Below are positions 36,193 through 46,348 of a stretch of DNA of 64,000 bases, piece by piece. Origin of the DNA: Carbonatibacter sp965199245 (GTDB lineage: Bacteria; Pseudomonadota; Alphaproteobacteria; Kiloniellales; Kiloniellaceae); assembly GCA_965199245.1 (NCBI GenBank), contig CBDAQP010000003.1:1054001-1118000 (forward strand), read 5' to 3'. The notes under the pieces are model-generated. The model was not told where the DNA came from. It made no database searches and saw only the letters and a list, made by a program, of their open reading frames with translations. Made by a program: the position numbers and the translations under genes. How positions within the stretch are numbered: position 1 is the stretch's first letter; every line of letters starts with the position of its first letter.

Positions 36193-36218
36193 CCCCGAAA
36201 GGCTGTTGCCTTTCGGGG
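36193..36218 (-). terminator. hairpin downstream of the autotransporter gene
   Basis: Perfect 11-bp stem CCCCGAAAGGC (36193-36203) / GCCTTTCGGGG (36208-36218) with a 4-base loop; on the minus strand it is followed by a weak T-rich stretch. The hairpin is duplicated with the gene tail at 56092-56117. Confidence 0.75.
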
Positions 36219-36247
36219 CCGCCGCTGGGTCAGGTTCACAGGGTAGG

Positions 36248-39200
36248 TCAGAACTTGACCCTGGCATTCAGGCGGGCACTGTGGCCCATGTAGCCGGGGC
36301 GGGTACTCAGGTCATAGTCCGCCCCGATTGACCAGCGCGGGGCATTATAGGTCAGACCCACCCCTGCGGTGCCTGACGGCTTTTTGACCTTCGCCCCCTT
36401 GACCGTAAAGCGGTTGCCACCGCCGGTGAACCGGCCGCGTGCCGTCGTTTGCTCCCCCGCAAAGTCATAGGACAGCCCCACACGCGCCACGGGAACCAGC
36501 GTGCCGTTCCCCCGGGTGATGTCTTTTTGTAGGCGGGTGCCCAGTGTCCCCACAACCGCATCAATCGACCCCACTCTGATCTTCTGGTTCAGGCTCAAGG
36601 CCCCCGTCGTGGTGTAACGCGCCGACCCCACCCGCGTCCACGACAGACCCGCCGTCGGGGTCAGCGTCGTGCTCGCATCAAGCCTCAACGGCACACCACC
36701 CCCCACAAAGGCCGTCAGGCTGGTCGTGTCATAAGCCGACTTGCGCGTCAAGACCGCCACACGCGAGGTCGTCCTGACATCATTGCGCCCGACGCCCACC
36801 TGACCTTCCACATAATAGTGCGCCGTGCTGTAATCCCCGTAAACCAAAACCTGCCAGCCCCTGACACCAGTTTTATCCTGTGCAACCCCCTCACCCGTAA
36901 TCCGGCTGGTGCTATAGGCCAGAGCCGTCCCCACACGACCCCGTTCCCCCACAGGCGCATCCACACCCATCGCAAGGCCCCGTGCAGAGGTTCGATAACC
37001 GTCAATCGTCTGTGTCTTGTCCTTCGCCTGTTTGCCCCGACGGCCAAACGGCTTGAACCAGAGTGACTTGTCCAGTCCATCGCCTCCGGTCGCAAATCCG
37101 CTTTGGGCCAATCCGCTCCGGCGACCCTCCCCGCGCTGCAGGGCAAGATGCTCGGAAATCATACCCGTAACCTGTGTCCCCGTCGAGAGCACCGCCCTCC
37201 TCGCCCCGCCCAGCGCAGTCATCTGCGGCTTGAGCTGGGCCGCAAGACGCCTGCCCTGCGCCTCGTTCCCCGCCCGGGTCGCTTCCTCAATAATCTTCTT
37301 CACAGGGTCGCCCGTGGGTAACTTCTTCGCAAACGACGACACCGTCAGGATCATGGAGGATTCAGTGTCCGTCGTGCCCAGCTTTGACGACACCTCGCCC
37401 AATGACTTGAAGCCTTTCGCCGTCACAGTGACAGCCGTGCCGTCATTATTAAACTCATAGTTGTATCTGACAAGGTTATTGCCGTTCAGAGTGAACTTCT
37501 CCTTGTCCAGGGTACTATGCGCACTGAACACCTTCTGCGTTCCGCTGGTAAAGGACAGTGGCAAAATCAATCTGACCCTGTTCGCCTCCGTAAAGTCTCC
37601 GTCAAAGGCATAGTCCCCGACCGTCACAAAGGGCTGCGTTGCATCACTGCGCGTCGTCAGGCCATCCCCCAGCGCAATCGTCGTCCCCGTCTTGAGCCTC
37701 AGGGTTCCCGACAGGTAAACAGGCCGGGTAAAGGTCACTTTGGCCCCCTCGTTCACAGTCAGGCTGTCGAGTTGGGCAGCAGCCGTCCCCAGCTGACCCC
37801 CGAAGGTCACGCCATCCGCATGGACGTTGTCAATGATAATCGTGCCGTTGCCATTCGACGCGCCTGTGATATTGCCGGTCACCGTTTGTCCGGCCGTCCC
37901 GCCAAAGGTCACAGAACTTCCGTCGTCAAGCTCGAACTCTCTGTCCGCTTTGACATGACCCCTGAAGGTTGTCGCATCGCGCGCGGTGATCGTCAGGTTG
38001 CCGGCATAAACATCGCCGCCAAAGGTCGTTTCCCCATCGGCAACCGTGATCCTGTTCAGGGCGCGACCGTCGGCACCGATCGACCCCGTAAAGGACACCT
38101 TGCGACCCGTGGCATGGCGCGAGCGGTTCCTGATCTCCAGATTGCCCTGTCCGTCATCGCCCGCAACAATGTTGCCCGTGATCGTTTGCGCGTCCGCCGC
38201 AGTTGTCCCGCGTCCATTGGTGCCGGTGACCCCGCTGGCATCACCGACAATCAGGGTCGCTCCGTTGCCGATTGTGACATTACCGGCAAGGTAACCGGAC
38301 TGTTCAAGCGTCGCTTTGGTGCCGGTGTCCAGGGTCAGACGGGCCAGTCTGGCAGCATCCGTGCCCAGATCACCCTCAAAGGTCACACCGGCTCTGTTGG
38401 CAATGGTGATCGCCCCCTGATTATTGGCATCCGTCGTGATCGCAGGGGTGATGGTCTGTGCGGTTGACCCACCAAAGGTCACACGGCTGTTTGCAGTGGC
38501 ACTGGCCCCGAATTTGAAGGTCGTCGCAGAGATGGCACCGTTAAAGGTCGTCCCGTCCGCAGAATTGACCGTGATCGTTCCGGCATAAACAGCACCCTCA
38601 AAAACCGTCTGACCATCGTCCAGTGTGATCTGCTTCAATGCGCCGCCACTGGCCCCCACCACGTTGGCAAAGGTCACTGTCCCGCCGCTGTTGTTCACAA
38701 CAATATCACCGCGTCCAGCAGTGCCCCCATTGGTGATCGTCGCTGAAATCTCTTGATCGCCTGACCCGTTCAGCGTGACCCGGGTGTTCTCGCCCAGGGT
38801 CAGATTGCCATTGAGATAAACATTGCCCGCAAAGGACGCTCTGGACGCATTCGCCGCAGTCGCGTTGCCTCTCAGGGTCAGGTTGGCCAACTTCGCACTA
38901 TTCGTGCCCAGGCTCCCCATGAAGCTCACATCGTTGGCAATGGTCATTGTGCCATAGTTACCCCCCGCTGCGCTCGTCAGATCGCCCGCCACCGTTTGGG
39001 AGGTTGTTCCGTTGAACGTGACCTGTGACCCGTTGGCGAATGTCAGGCCGTTCCCGAGGTAAACATTACCCGCAAAGGCCGCCCTGGCATTATTGTTCAG
39101 CGTCACGCGGGAGAGGCCATTATTATGACCACTCGCCCCCAGGCTCCCCGTGAAGGTCACACCATCCGCATGGGTGTTGGCAATGATGATGGTGCCATAA

Positions 39201-40942
39201 TCGCCACCCGATGCGCTTGTGATATTACCCGTGATCGTTTGTCCGGCCGCGCCGTTAAAGGTGACAGAACCGCTGGTCGCGCCCAGTTTGATCCCTCCCG
39301 CTGATCCGTATGTATAGACATTACTCTCGAAAACTGTCGCATCACTTGTGTCGATCGTGATCAACTTGGCACCAACCTCGTTCTGAAAGGTCGTCTGACC
39401 ATCGCGCAACGTGATCTGCTTCAGGTGTACACCAATAACATCATGATAACCGAGCATACCTGTAAAGGTGACTTTGTTGTTATTGGCGCGGCCTGCGCCC
39501 GCATCACCCCGGTTATCAACAATCAGTATTCCCGATCCGAGATGAGTCGGAAAAAAATCATTCTCGATCATTTGACCCGCGTCATTCACCGTCGCAAGAC
39601 GGCCCGCACCTCCAATGATCAGGATGGCTGACTCGGCTCTGTGCCTAAGGTCCACTAGGCCTCCTTTCAGGTTTTTCTCAATCGTTGCCTGCGATACCCC
39701 GCCTGTCGCGCCATTGTCATATATACTAATACTACCGTCGACATCCTCTTTAAAAATCGCCTCACCCACGTGTTCGACACGCCCACTAGCAGTGAACCGA
39801 CCCACATAGATATGACTCACGGAGATTTTACCATTAAAGGTCACCTTATGTTGCCGACTACCCGAACGGCCCCCGACAATGCTGAGTTCACCTCCGCGCG
39901 AAGTACCATTAGAACGACCAACAATTTTATTACCAACTGTCATATCACCAGCTGATGCGTTGAATATGACCCGGGCATCAACAGATCTTCCATTCGACCC
40001 CGAAAAGTTGCGATGATATCCATCCTTCAGCGCGATGGTCTCACCGGACACATTCCCCCGAAACTCGACAGTCGCCTGCTCATTCATGTGATTCCCCGCA
40101 ATCACATGAATATGATCAACATGAACGCCCCTGTTGAAAATCGCATGACCGCCCTTCGACGAGTCGCCCACCGTCAACTGCCTGAGGCGTCTGTCGTTCG
40201 CCCCAATCTCTATGTCAAAGGTCGCCTTATGCGGTGCACGGCCATCACGGCCATTCAAAACCTGAATCGTTCCCTCGCCATCTGCGGCGGCGGTGATCTT
40301 CGCCGTGCCAGTGCCCAAAATCCTCTGATCGGCAGAGCCATTAAAAACAAGATAAGCGCGACTATTTCCGGCTGTACCCTGGTCGTTCAGATTGACACCG
40401 CCTTCAATCGTTAAATCACCGCCAAAAGTAGCCTTGCCTTTTGAACCACCACTCACATCCGCTCTACCCATGTCAATGGACAGATCATCGACAACAGCAT
40501 CTCCTGCAACGATAACTTCCACTACGCTTCCAGATCTTCCAAAATTCTGAACAGATAGATCAACCGCCTGACTGCCTTGCTTTTGAATTTTTCCGATACG
40601 GCCCGTTAAAGTGCCTGCAGAACTCCCGCCATCGGCCAAAAGAAACCGCCCTGCACTGCCCGCTCCACTGCGCAAAATTCCAATAGAAGCACCAGAGCGA
40701 GAGGAAGGAGTCATCAAAACGCGACCAGCAGACAGTGTGAGGTTATCACCCGCTCTCGCGTTCGCAATATCGTTGCCGGAGTTGCCAGTTCTCTCTGTAC
40801 CATCGGCCCAGGTATCAATATTTCCTGATGAATCATACGTGTAATCCACTGCCTGGGCAAAGGCACCAGAGCCAAGGCTTGCCGCCAGAACAACAGCAGA
40901 CACACCAGCCAACAAAGACGATCTGGAAGAAAAACGACACAT
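36248..40942 (-). CDS. autotransporter with repetitive passenger and beta-barrel
   Basis: A 1564-residue type Va secreted protein. A signal peptide ends near residue 30 (ASLGSGAFAQA). The passenger is a beta-helix-like series; at least seven degenerate modules follow the pattern VTFNGxxxQTVxGxIT, then a Gly-rich turn and GTIxIxN (for example VTFNGAAGQTITGNIT and VTFGGTAGQTVTGNIT), alternating with LxLxxxxxATFxGNVY segments, reminiscent of rickettsial rOmpA/rOmpB. The C-terminal 280 residues are the translocator barrel: SLWFKPFGRRGKQ, YRTSARGLAMGVDAPVGERG, final strand ending ARVKF with terminal Phe. ATG 40942 is used. A second copy of the last barrel strand and terminator lies at 56083-56210. 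Confidence 0.93.
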   Translation of the reverse strand: MCRFSSRSSLLAGVSAVVLAASLGSGAFAQAVDYTYDSSGNIDTWADGTERTGNSGNDIANARAGDNLTLSAGRVLMTPSSRSGASIGILRSGAGSAGRFLLADGGSSAGTLTGRIGKIQKQGSQAVDLSVQNFGRSGSVVEVIVAGDAVVDDLSIDMGRADVSGGSKGKATFGGDLTIEGGVNLNDQGTAGNSRAYLVFNGSADQRILGTGTAKITAAADGEGTIQVLNGRDGRAPHKATFDIEIGANDRRLRQLTVGDSSKGGHAIFNRGVHVDHIHVIAGNHMNEQATVEFRGNVSGETIALKDGYHRNFSGSNGRSVDARVIFNASAGDMTVGNKIVGRSNGTSRGGELSIVGGRSGSRQHKVTFNGKISVSHIYVGRFTASGRVEHVGEAIFKEDVDGSISIYDNGATGGVSQATIEKNLKGGLVDLRHRAESAILIIGGAGRLATVNDAGQMIENDFFPTHLGSGILIVDNRGDAGAGRANNNKVTFTGMLGYHDVIGVHLKQITLRDGQTTFQNEVGAKLITIDTSDATVFESNVYTYGSAGGIKLGATSGSVTFNGAAGQTITGNITSASGGDYGTIIIANTHADGVTFTGSLGASGHNNGLSRVTLNNNARAAFAGNVYLGNGLTFANGSQVTFNGTTSQTVAGDLTSAAGGNYGTMTIANDVSFMGSLGTNSAKLANLTLRGNATAANASRASFAGNVYLNGNLTLGENTRVTLNGSGDQEISATITNGGTAGRGDIVVNNSGGTVTFANVVGASGGALKQITLDDGQTVFEGAVYAGTITVNSADGTTFNGAISATTFKFGASATANSRVTFGGSTAQTITPAITTDANNQGAITIANRAGVTFEGDLGTDAARLARLTLDTGTKATLEQSGYLAGNVTIGNGATLIVGDASGVTGTNGRGTTAADAQTITGNIVAGDDGQGNLEIRNRSRHATGRKVSFTGSIGADGRALNRITVADGETTFGGDVYAGNLTITARDATTFRGHVKADREFELDDGSSVTFGGTAGQTVTGNITGASNGNGTIIIDNVHADGVTFGGQLGTAAAQLDSLTVNEGAKVTFTRPVYLSGTLRLKTGTTIALGDGLTTRSDATQPFVTVGDYAFDGDFTEANRVRLILPLSFTSGTQKVFSAHSTLDKEKFTLNGNNLVRYNYEFNNDGTAVTVTAKGFKSLGEVSSKLGTTDTESSMILTVSSFAKKLPTGDPVKKIIEEATRAGNEAQGRRLAAQLKPQMTALGGARRAVLSTGTQVTGMISEHLALQRGEGRRSGLAQSGFATGGDGLDKSLWFKPFGRRGKQAKDKTQTIDGYRTSARGLAMGVDAPVGERGRVGTALAYSTSRITGEGVAQDKTGVRGWQVLVYGDYSTAHYYVEGQVGVGRNDVRTTSRVAVLTRKSAYDTTSLTAFVGGGVPLRLDASTTLTPTAGLSWTRVGSARYTTTGALSLNQKIRVGSIDAVVGTLGTRLQKDITRGNGTLVPVARVGLSYDFAGEQTTARGRFTGGGNRFTVKGAKVKKPSGTAGVGLTYNAPRWSIGADYDLSTRPGYMGHSARLNARVKF

Positions 40943-41093
40943 CACAAGACCTACCCCGTTCTAAAGGTTTATCCAAAAAAACACAGGCCAGCCCGACGCA
41001 GAATACACCACCACACAAAAAAAGGCCTAGATATCCAATTATGACAAGGTAAAGAGCAAAAACGACAAAAGATGTCAAAGATTAAATAAGAAA

Positions 41094-41120
41094 AATCCCG
41101 TTGCGGGGTTGATTTTTTTC
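41094..41120. terminator. bidirectional hairpin upstream of the autotransporter gene
   Basis: AATCCCG/CGGGGTT stem (one G-T pair) with 3-base loop, flanked by a run of A on one side and GATTTTTTT on the other, so it could terminate in either direction. It lies upstream of the autotransporter; on the plus strand no obvious gene precedes it. A TTGACA at about 41069-41074 on the minus strand may belong to the autotransporter promoter. Confidence 0.45.
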
Positions 41121-41660
41121 ATATCGAGGGCGATGAGAGAATATCACATTGAACCCAAGCCCCGTGCAAACGGGCCGGTCATTGGCTCACCGGACGGCAC
41201 ATCGGCACCTCCGGACGCTTTGAGGGGCGGCCTTGACACAATACAGGCCCAAAGGCACGGGCCATCAGAAAAAACCCCGCTTTGTGCATGTCGAGGACTT
41301 GTCAAAACGCTTCCGATTCCTGACACACAGGTTGAGCATCCTTGATGCGAACAGGCCAGTCTCGTCTCAATGCGCGCAGGGGGCAACGGGTCATCCACGG
41401 CAGGGGTCTGATCCTGTCTGTCCCACAAGCGGATTGTGCGTGAATTGTGCGACGAGGCAGCTTCGGGGGCGTTCCCCATAGAACGCTTTGAACAGATTTT
41501 ATCGACCGCGCGGCCTGTGATATGGTGATCTGTGAAGACCTTTGAAGAGCAGTGAAGATGCCCTGGCCATGTCTCACTGCGCCAGGGCGGAGCGGGCAGG
41601 GTTTATTGCTCCGCAATCAGTTTCAGTTTCGAGGGCCTCCATACAATCTACAACGCATCA
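41121..41660. other. 540-base region without a recognisable gene
   Basis: Open frames exist on both strands (longest on minus, 41144-41479) but none has recognisable motifs, a good ribosome binding site or homologous-looking text. Codon use looks like out-of-frame coding sequence, so a decayed gene is possible. I see no IS end. Confidence 0.4.
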
Positions 41661-41662
41661 AA

Positions 41663-41684
41663 AAAGGGGCCTTGCGGCCCCTTT
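41663..41684 (-). terminator. terminator of the small coiled-coil gene
   Basis: Perfect 9-bp stem AAAGGGGCC (41663-41671) / GGCCCCTTT (41676-41684), loop TTGC; on the minus strand it runs into TTTTTT. It lies 17 bases after the end of the gene at 41701. Confidence 0.9.
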
Positions 41685-41700
41685 CGTCTGTGACAGCAGA

Positions 41701-42027
41701 TCAGGTGAAAGAGATCGAGGCGGCAACCCCGAGACCTGTTAAGATCAGCGCAATAATCAGATTGCGATTGTCGCTTTGCAACTTCTTGATGCCTTCGCTG
41801 TTCTCCTTGCGAATGTCGTCCAGCTTCTGATTTGTGGCCTTTAACTCGGTTTCAATTTTCCGCTCTGTTTGTCTTAATTCCTGCCGTGTTTCATTGAGGT
41901 CGGCTTCAAGCCTGTCCTCAATTCCTTCAAAGCGTTTGAGCAAAAGAGGCAGATAGGTATTCAACCCTTGCTGTGATTCTTCGACGCGGGCCATTCTCTC
42001 ATTTATGTCAGTCATTGTCTCACTCAT
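41701..42027 (-). CDS. small coiled-coil protein with C-terminal membrane anchor
   Basis: A 108-residue protein. Residues about 10-85 are a strongly charged heptad-type helix (RLEADLNETRQELRQTERKI) and residues about 89-107 form a single hydrophobic segment (LIIALILTGLGVAASISF). That makes it a tail-anchored coiled coil, similar in plan to small DUF1640-like or hemolysin XhlA-like proteins. I do not assign a function. Start ATG 42027; an efficient terminator follows. Confidence 0.75.
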   Translation of the reverse strand: MSETMTDINERMARVEESQQGLNTYLPLLLKRFEGIEDRLEADLNETRQELRQTERKIETELKATNQKLDDIRKENSEGIKKLQSDNRNLIIALILTGLGVAASISFT

Positions 42028-42354
42028 GGTTTTCTGTCCTGTTGTGCGGTCTAATCCGGTTTGGTTCTCTTCTCAAGCGTTCGGGTGCTTACCTTCGAGA
42101 TAAAGGCGACGGCCCTTTTTCAGATTGCCCTTTTCGAGCATCAGGCCGGACTTGTAGATCACAACGCTCTGCCCTCCGGATTACAGGGCGTGCGCGGGGC
42201 GGTTCAACAGCCCCGAACCAAAAGCGTCCTTCAAACAAATCAAACAATGCACGGTTTTTCTTTCCGGGGTGTCACCGCGACGTTTCACCGCTTGCCGAAC
42301 CCTTAGGGTCAAGGCATTATCCCCCCGTTCTCGCGTTATTCACAGGATCATCAT
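42028..42354. other. 327-base intergenic region upstream of the SCO gene
   Basis: Divergent promoter space for the coiled-coil gene (minus) and the SCO gene (plus). A 6-bp GC hairpin (CGGGGC 42195 / GCCCCG 42210) lacks a T-tract. AGGATC just before 42355 is the probable SCO ribosome binding site. No gene is supported. Confidence 0.4.
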
Positions 42355-42972
42355 ATGACCCAAAATCTGTCCCGTGTCCTCTTGGTTGCAGGGGTTTGCG
42401 TTGTCCTCGCCATGGGGACAGGGGCGGGATTTATCCTGTTCGGCGGTGAAAAGCACAACGCGCCGGGTCAAGGAACCGCCCTGATCGGTGGAGCCTTTGA
42501 ATTGACCAATCACACGGGCCAACGGGTCACGGATCAGGATTTCAGGGGCAAATACATGCTGGTCTATTTCGGTTTTACCTCCTGCCCCGATATGTGCCCG
42601 ACCTCTTTGACGCTGATGTCTGATGCCCTGGACATTCTGGCAGACACAGACCCTGATCTTGTCAAAAGCATCACTCCCGTTTTTATCACACTCGACCCCG
42701 AACGCGATCAGGTCGCGGAAATGGCGGCCTATATTGCACATTTCTTCCCCGGCATGGTGGGCCTGACCGGATCAGCGGATGATATTCGCACAGCGGCCAG
42801 AGCCTATCGCGTTTTCTATCAAAAAACACCCCCGGAAAATTCGGGGGACTATCTGATTGACCATTCCTCTATCACCTTCCTCATGGGGCCGGATGGCGAC
42901 TATCTCCAACATTTCGCACATGGAACCGATGGGGCGAGAATGGCCGAGAACATCCGCAAAACCTTGCGATAA
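42355..42972 (+). CDS. SCO family (SCO1/SenC) copper chaperone
   Basis: A 205-residue thioredoxin-fold protein with an N-terminal membrane anchor (LLVAGVCVVLAMGTGAGFIL). The copper ligands are the two cysteines of FTSCPDMCPT and the His in IDHSSITFLMGPDG. FITLDPERDQ is also family typical. SCO proteins deliver copper to the CuA centre of cytochrome c oxidase or act as thiol reductants in the periplasm. No oxidase subunits are in the window. ATG 42355 fits the anchor position. Confidence 0.95.
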   Translation: MTQNLSRVLLVAGVCVVLAMGTGAGFILFGGEKHNAPGQGTALIGGAFELTNHTGQRVTDQDFRGKYMLVYFGFTSCPDMCPTSLTLMSDALDILADTDPDLVKSITPVFITLDPERDQVAEMAAYIAHFFPGMVGLTGSADDIRTAARAYRVFYQKTPPENSGDYLIDHSSITFLMGPDGDYLQHFAHGTDGARMAENIRKTLR

Positions 42973-43026
42973 TCCATGATGACCTTTCAAAATCCCCTCC
43001 CTTTGCCGGCTCGCACAAAGCGACTT

Positions 43027-43063
43027 CACGCACCAGAGGATCGGGGTTTTTGAGAGGTGCTCA
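43027..43063 (+). repeat. dispersed ~35-bp repeat, copy C
   Basis: CACGCACCAGAGGATCGGGG then TTTTTGAGAGGTGCTCA, 19 bases before the GMC pseudogene start. Compared with copy A it lacks a short segment in the middle. Confidence 0.5.
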
Positions 43064-43081
43064 TACAGGTTCCGGAATTTT

Positions 43082-44685
43082 ATGGATAGTTTTGATTTTA
43101 TTATTGTCGGCGCAGAGTCGGCGGGCTGTGTTTTGGCAGACAGACTCTCTGCCGATGGTCGTTGTCACGTTCTGGTTCTGGACGCCGGGGCACAGCCCGT
43201 GGATCAAAATGCCGATTGGCTATGGACGGAGTTTTTTTGATACGCGGGTCAACTGGGCCTACACCACAGAGCCAGACCCGGGACTGAACGGACGCCGGGG
43301 GTATTGGCCCCGTGGCAAAGTCATCGGCGGTTCCAGTTCCATCAATGCCCTGATCTATTGCCGGGGGTTGGATTTTAACGACTGGGAAAAAGCTGGCGCA
43401 CAGGGCTGGAATTGGGACACTGCCCGGGAACCTTTGAACAGATTGAACAGCGCATCACCCCGGATGGCACCCCCTGTGGCAACGGCCCGCTGGCGGTCAG
43501 TGATGTCAGCAACCGGATCCACCCTGTCAATCGCTATTACCTTGCCGCCGCACAGGAAATCGGCCTGCCCGCCACCGATGATTTTAACGGCAACAGTCCC
43601 GAAGGTGTCGGCATCTACCAGATCACAACCCGCAACGGCCTGCGCTGTTCCTGTGCCGATGCCTTTCTCCGCCCTGCGCGCAAACGATCAAATGTCACCG
43701 TGAGAACCAACAGCCTGGTCACGCGCGTGATTTTTGACGAACGCCGCGCCATCGGCGTCGAGATCCGGGATAAAACGGGCCAGAGACAGCTCACCGCCCA
43801 GCGCGAAGTCATTCTCAGCGCAGGGGCCATCAACTCGCCCCAAATTTTGCAACTGTCCGGCATTGGCCCGGGGGCTTGCTCCAGTCCTGTGGTCTCGAGG
43901 TCTTGCACGACAACCTCAATGTCGGCGGTCATTTGCAAGACCACCTCGGGATCAATTACGATTACAGAGCCGCAGAGCCGACCCTCAACAATCAACTGTC
44001 GCCCTGGTGGGGGAAGGTCTTCCAGGGATTGCGCTATCTGTTGACCCGCAAGGGGCCACTGAGTCTGAGCGTCAACCAGTGCGGGGGCTTTGTGCGCTCG
44101 CACTGCGCGGGGGACGGTGAACAGGCCGACATCCAGCTTTATTTTAATCCCGTCACCTGCACCACCGCCCCACGGGGCAAACGCCCCCTGATTAACCCCG
44201 ACCCCTTCGCCGGATTTATTGCCTCTTTCCAACCCTGTCGCCCCACCTCGCGCGGGCGGATTGACATTGTGTCACCACAGGCGACCGATGCCCCCGCCAT
44301 CGCCCCCAATTCCCTGTCCACAGATCAGGATATTGAAACAGTTCTGGCCGGGGCCAGAATCATTCAAAGCCTCATGCGCGCCCGAACCATGCAACCCCTC
44401 ATTGACCGCGTGATGCTCCCCGATATTCTCAACCTTGATGACGCGGCGATTATTGATGATTTTCGCAGGCGGTGCGGGACAGTCTTTCACCCGGTTGCGA
44501 CCTGTACCATGGGACAGACAGAGGCCAGCTCTGTTGTCGATTTGCACCTGCGCGTTCACGGTTTTGAACGCCTGCGTGTGGTCGATGCCTCTGCCTTTCC
44601 CAACATCACATCGGGCAACACCAACGCCCCCACCATCATGCTGGCCCATCGTGCGGCAGGATTGATTCTGGAGAACCGGTTTTAG
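43082..44685 (+). pseudogene. GMC oxidoreductase (choline dehydrogenase-like), three frameshifts
   Basis: Full family length (about 534 codons) but split over four frame segments. ATG 43082 gives FDFIIVGAESAGCVLADRLS (FAD Rossmann motif) and stops at 43238; the text moves frame near 43190 to PIGYGRSFFDTRVNWAYTTE, then near 43420 to FEQIEQRITPDGTPCGNG, and near 43875 to LEVLHDNLNVGGHLQDH. The C-terminus has the active-site region CRTVFHPVATCTMGQ-type text (FHPVATCTMGQ) and GNTNAPTIM. Family members oxidise choline or other alcohols. The intact aldehyde dehydrogenase next door would suit a two-step alcohol oxidation. Three independent shifts argue for true decay. Confidence 0.88.
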
Positions 44686-44692
44686 GGCAAAT

Positions 44693-44721
44693 TTGACACA
44701 AAGGCGACAGGGTGGCATAAG
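44693..44721 (+). promoter_or_regulatory. candidate sigma-70 promoter for the aldehyde dehydrogenase operon
   Basis: TTGACA at 44693-44698, 17-base spacer, CATAAG at 44716-44721, 67 bases before the start codon at 44789. Confidence 0.5.
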
Positions 44722-44788
44722 ACGGCAACTGACAAGTCCTTGGATGGCGTAAGATTTCCCCAAACCATCACACGAAAGGCCACTTGCT

Positions 44789-46288
44789 GTGACCGATTTA
44801 ACAATGCCGAATGCGACGAACCAGCTTGTTTCTGGATACCTTGACCACGGCACTGTTCCCCCCCTGCCCGACGGACATTTTATCAATGGTCGATTTGTCA
44901 CCGGACAGGACAAACTCCACAGTATCGACCCCGGTTGCGGCAAACCCATCGGTGACTTTGCCGCTGGAACGTCCGGGGACGTGGACAAGGCCCTGACTGC
45001 GGCGGAGCGCGGCTTTGACGTCTGGCGAAAAACAAAACCTGCCGAACGTTGCCGCATTCTCAATAGGGCATCCGACCTTTTACGGGATCGCGCCGCACTG
45101 CTTTCGGTGGTCGAAACACTTGATTCGGGAAAAACCCTTGCCGAGGCCGAAGGCGATGTCAAAAACTCTGCACGCCTGTTGCAATACTATGCGGGGGCGG
45201 CGGACAAACTCGACGGACGTGCGCTCAATCTCGGTGATGAGCAGATGGGCTGGACTCTGCGCGAACCTGTGGGCGTGACGGCCCACGTTATTCCGTGGAA
45301 CTATCCGACCTCGACTTTTGTACGCGGGGTTGCCCCCGCGCTGGCGGCGGGTTGTTCCGTCGTCGCCAAACCCGCAGAGACAACCCCCTATACGGCCTTG
45401 CTCATCGCTGAAATTCTCAGCGAAGCCGGGCTGCCCGACGGGGTTGTGAATGTTGTCACGGGTCTTGGCCCCGCTGTGGGTGCGCCGTTGGTTGCCGATG
45501 CCCGGGTCAAACATGTCACCTTTACCGGTTCGGTGGCCACCGGGGTCGGGGTTATGCAGGCCATTGCCCCGAATGTGACCCGCCTGACGCTTGAACTGGG
45601 GGGGAAGTCGCCCCTGATTGCCCTGAGTGACAGCGACGTTGAGGCAGTTGCAGAGGGGGCACTCTGGGCCATTTTCTCCAACGCGGGCCAGATTTGTTCC
45701 GCCGGGTCGCGGCTGGTGATTCACGACAGTCTCCACGATCAGGTGCTCTCGCGACTGCTGGACAAAACAGCCGCCCTGACCTGGGGGCATGGTTTACGCA
45801 ATCCTGACATCGGGGCCATCAATTCTGATCTGCACCTGCGCCGCATTCAAGCCCATGTCGATGCGGCAAAGGCGCGGGGCTGTTCTCTGCTCACTGGCGG
45901 GCAGGCCACAAGCGACCCGAAAACAGGACAGGGATGGTTTTTTGAGCCAACGATTATTGACCGGCTCGCCACAGATGATCCTGCGGTGCAGGACGAAATC
46001 TTTGGCCCCGTTCTGGCCGTTCAGGTTGTCGCATCCGACGCAGAGGCCCTGCGGGTTGCCAATGCCACCGACTTTGGCCTGGCGGCAGGTCTTTATAGCC
46101 GCAACATTAGCCGCGCCCTGCGCCTCGCCCGTGATCTGGATGCCGGGCAGGTCACCATCAATGACTATTGGGCAGGGGGCATCGAGTTGCCTTTTGGCGG
46201 CAACGGGAAATCCGGCTTTGGACGCGAAAAAGGCTGGGAAGGGCTGGAGGCCTATACCCGCACCAAATCCATCGCGCTCAAACTCTGA
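44789..46288 (+). CDS. NAD(P)-dependent aldehyde dehydrogenase (BetB-like)
   Basis: A 499-residue aldehyde dehydrogenase. NAD-binding FTGSVATGVGVM, catalytic Glu in LELGGKSPLI and nucleophile Cys in NAGQICSAGSR are all present, as is EIFGPVLAV. Start is GTG 44789 with GAAAGG upstream. It is related to, but clearly distinct from, the frameshifted dehydrogenase at 7984, so it is not a recent duplicate. Betaine aldehyde or an aminoaldehyde is a plausible substrate, given the adjacent choline-dehydrogenase-like pseudogene. Transporter genes follow after 60 bases with their own AAGGAG site. Confidence 0.92.
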   Translation: MTDLTMPNATNQLVSGYLDHGTVPPLPDGHFINGRFVTGQDKLHSIDPGCGKPIGDFAAGTSGDVDKALTAAERGFDVWRKTKPAERCRILNRASDLLRDRAALLSVVETLDSGKTLAEAEGDVKNSARLLQYYAGAADKLDGRALNLGDEQMGWTLREPVGVTAHVIPWNYPTSTFVRGVAPALAAGCSVVAKPAETTPYTALLIAEILSEAGLPDGVVNVVTGLGPAVGAPLVADARVKHVTFTGSVATGVGVMQAIAPNVTRLTLELGGKSPLIALSDSDVEAVAEGALWAIFSNAGQICSAGSRLVIHDSLHDQVLSRLLDKTAALTWGHGLRNPDIGAINSDLHLRRIQAHVDAAKARGCSLLTGGQATSDPKTGQGWFFEPTIIDRLATDDPAVQDEIFGPVLAVQVVASDAEALRVANATDFGLAAGLYSRNISRALRLARDLDAGQVTINDYWAGGIELPFGGNGKSGFGREKGWEGLEAYTRTKSIALKL

Positions 46289-46348
46289 ACATCTCCCCTT
46301 TAAGTTTTTCCGCTTTTTCCCGACTTTGACAAATAAGGAGTATCTTTG

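Noticed and set aside
37517..38467. 316-codon plus-strand frame inside the autotransporter gene
   Set aside because: Antisense to the repetitive passenger; the repetitive DNA keeps several frames open. The translation has no signal or domain.
41144..41479. 111-codon minus-strand ORF in the otherwise empty region
   Set aside because: No motif, no ribosome binding site and irregular composition; not reported as a gene.
42195..42215. GC hairpin upstream of the SCO gene as a terminator or riboswitch
   Set aside because: Only 6 bp, no T-tract and no recognisable aptamer.
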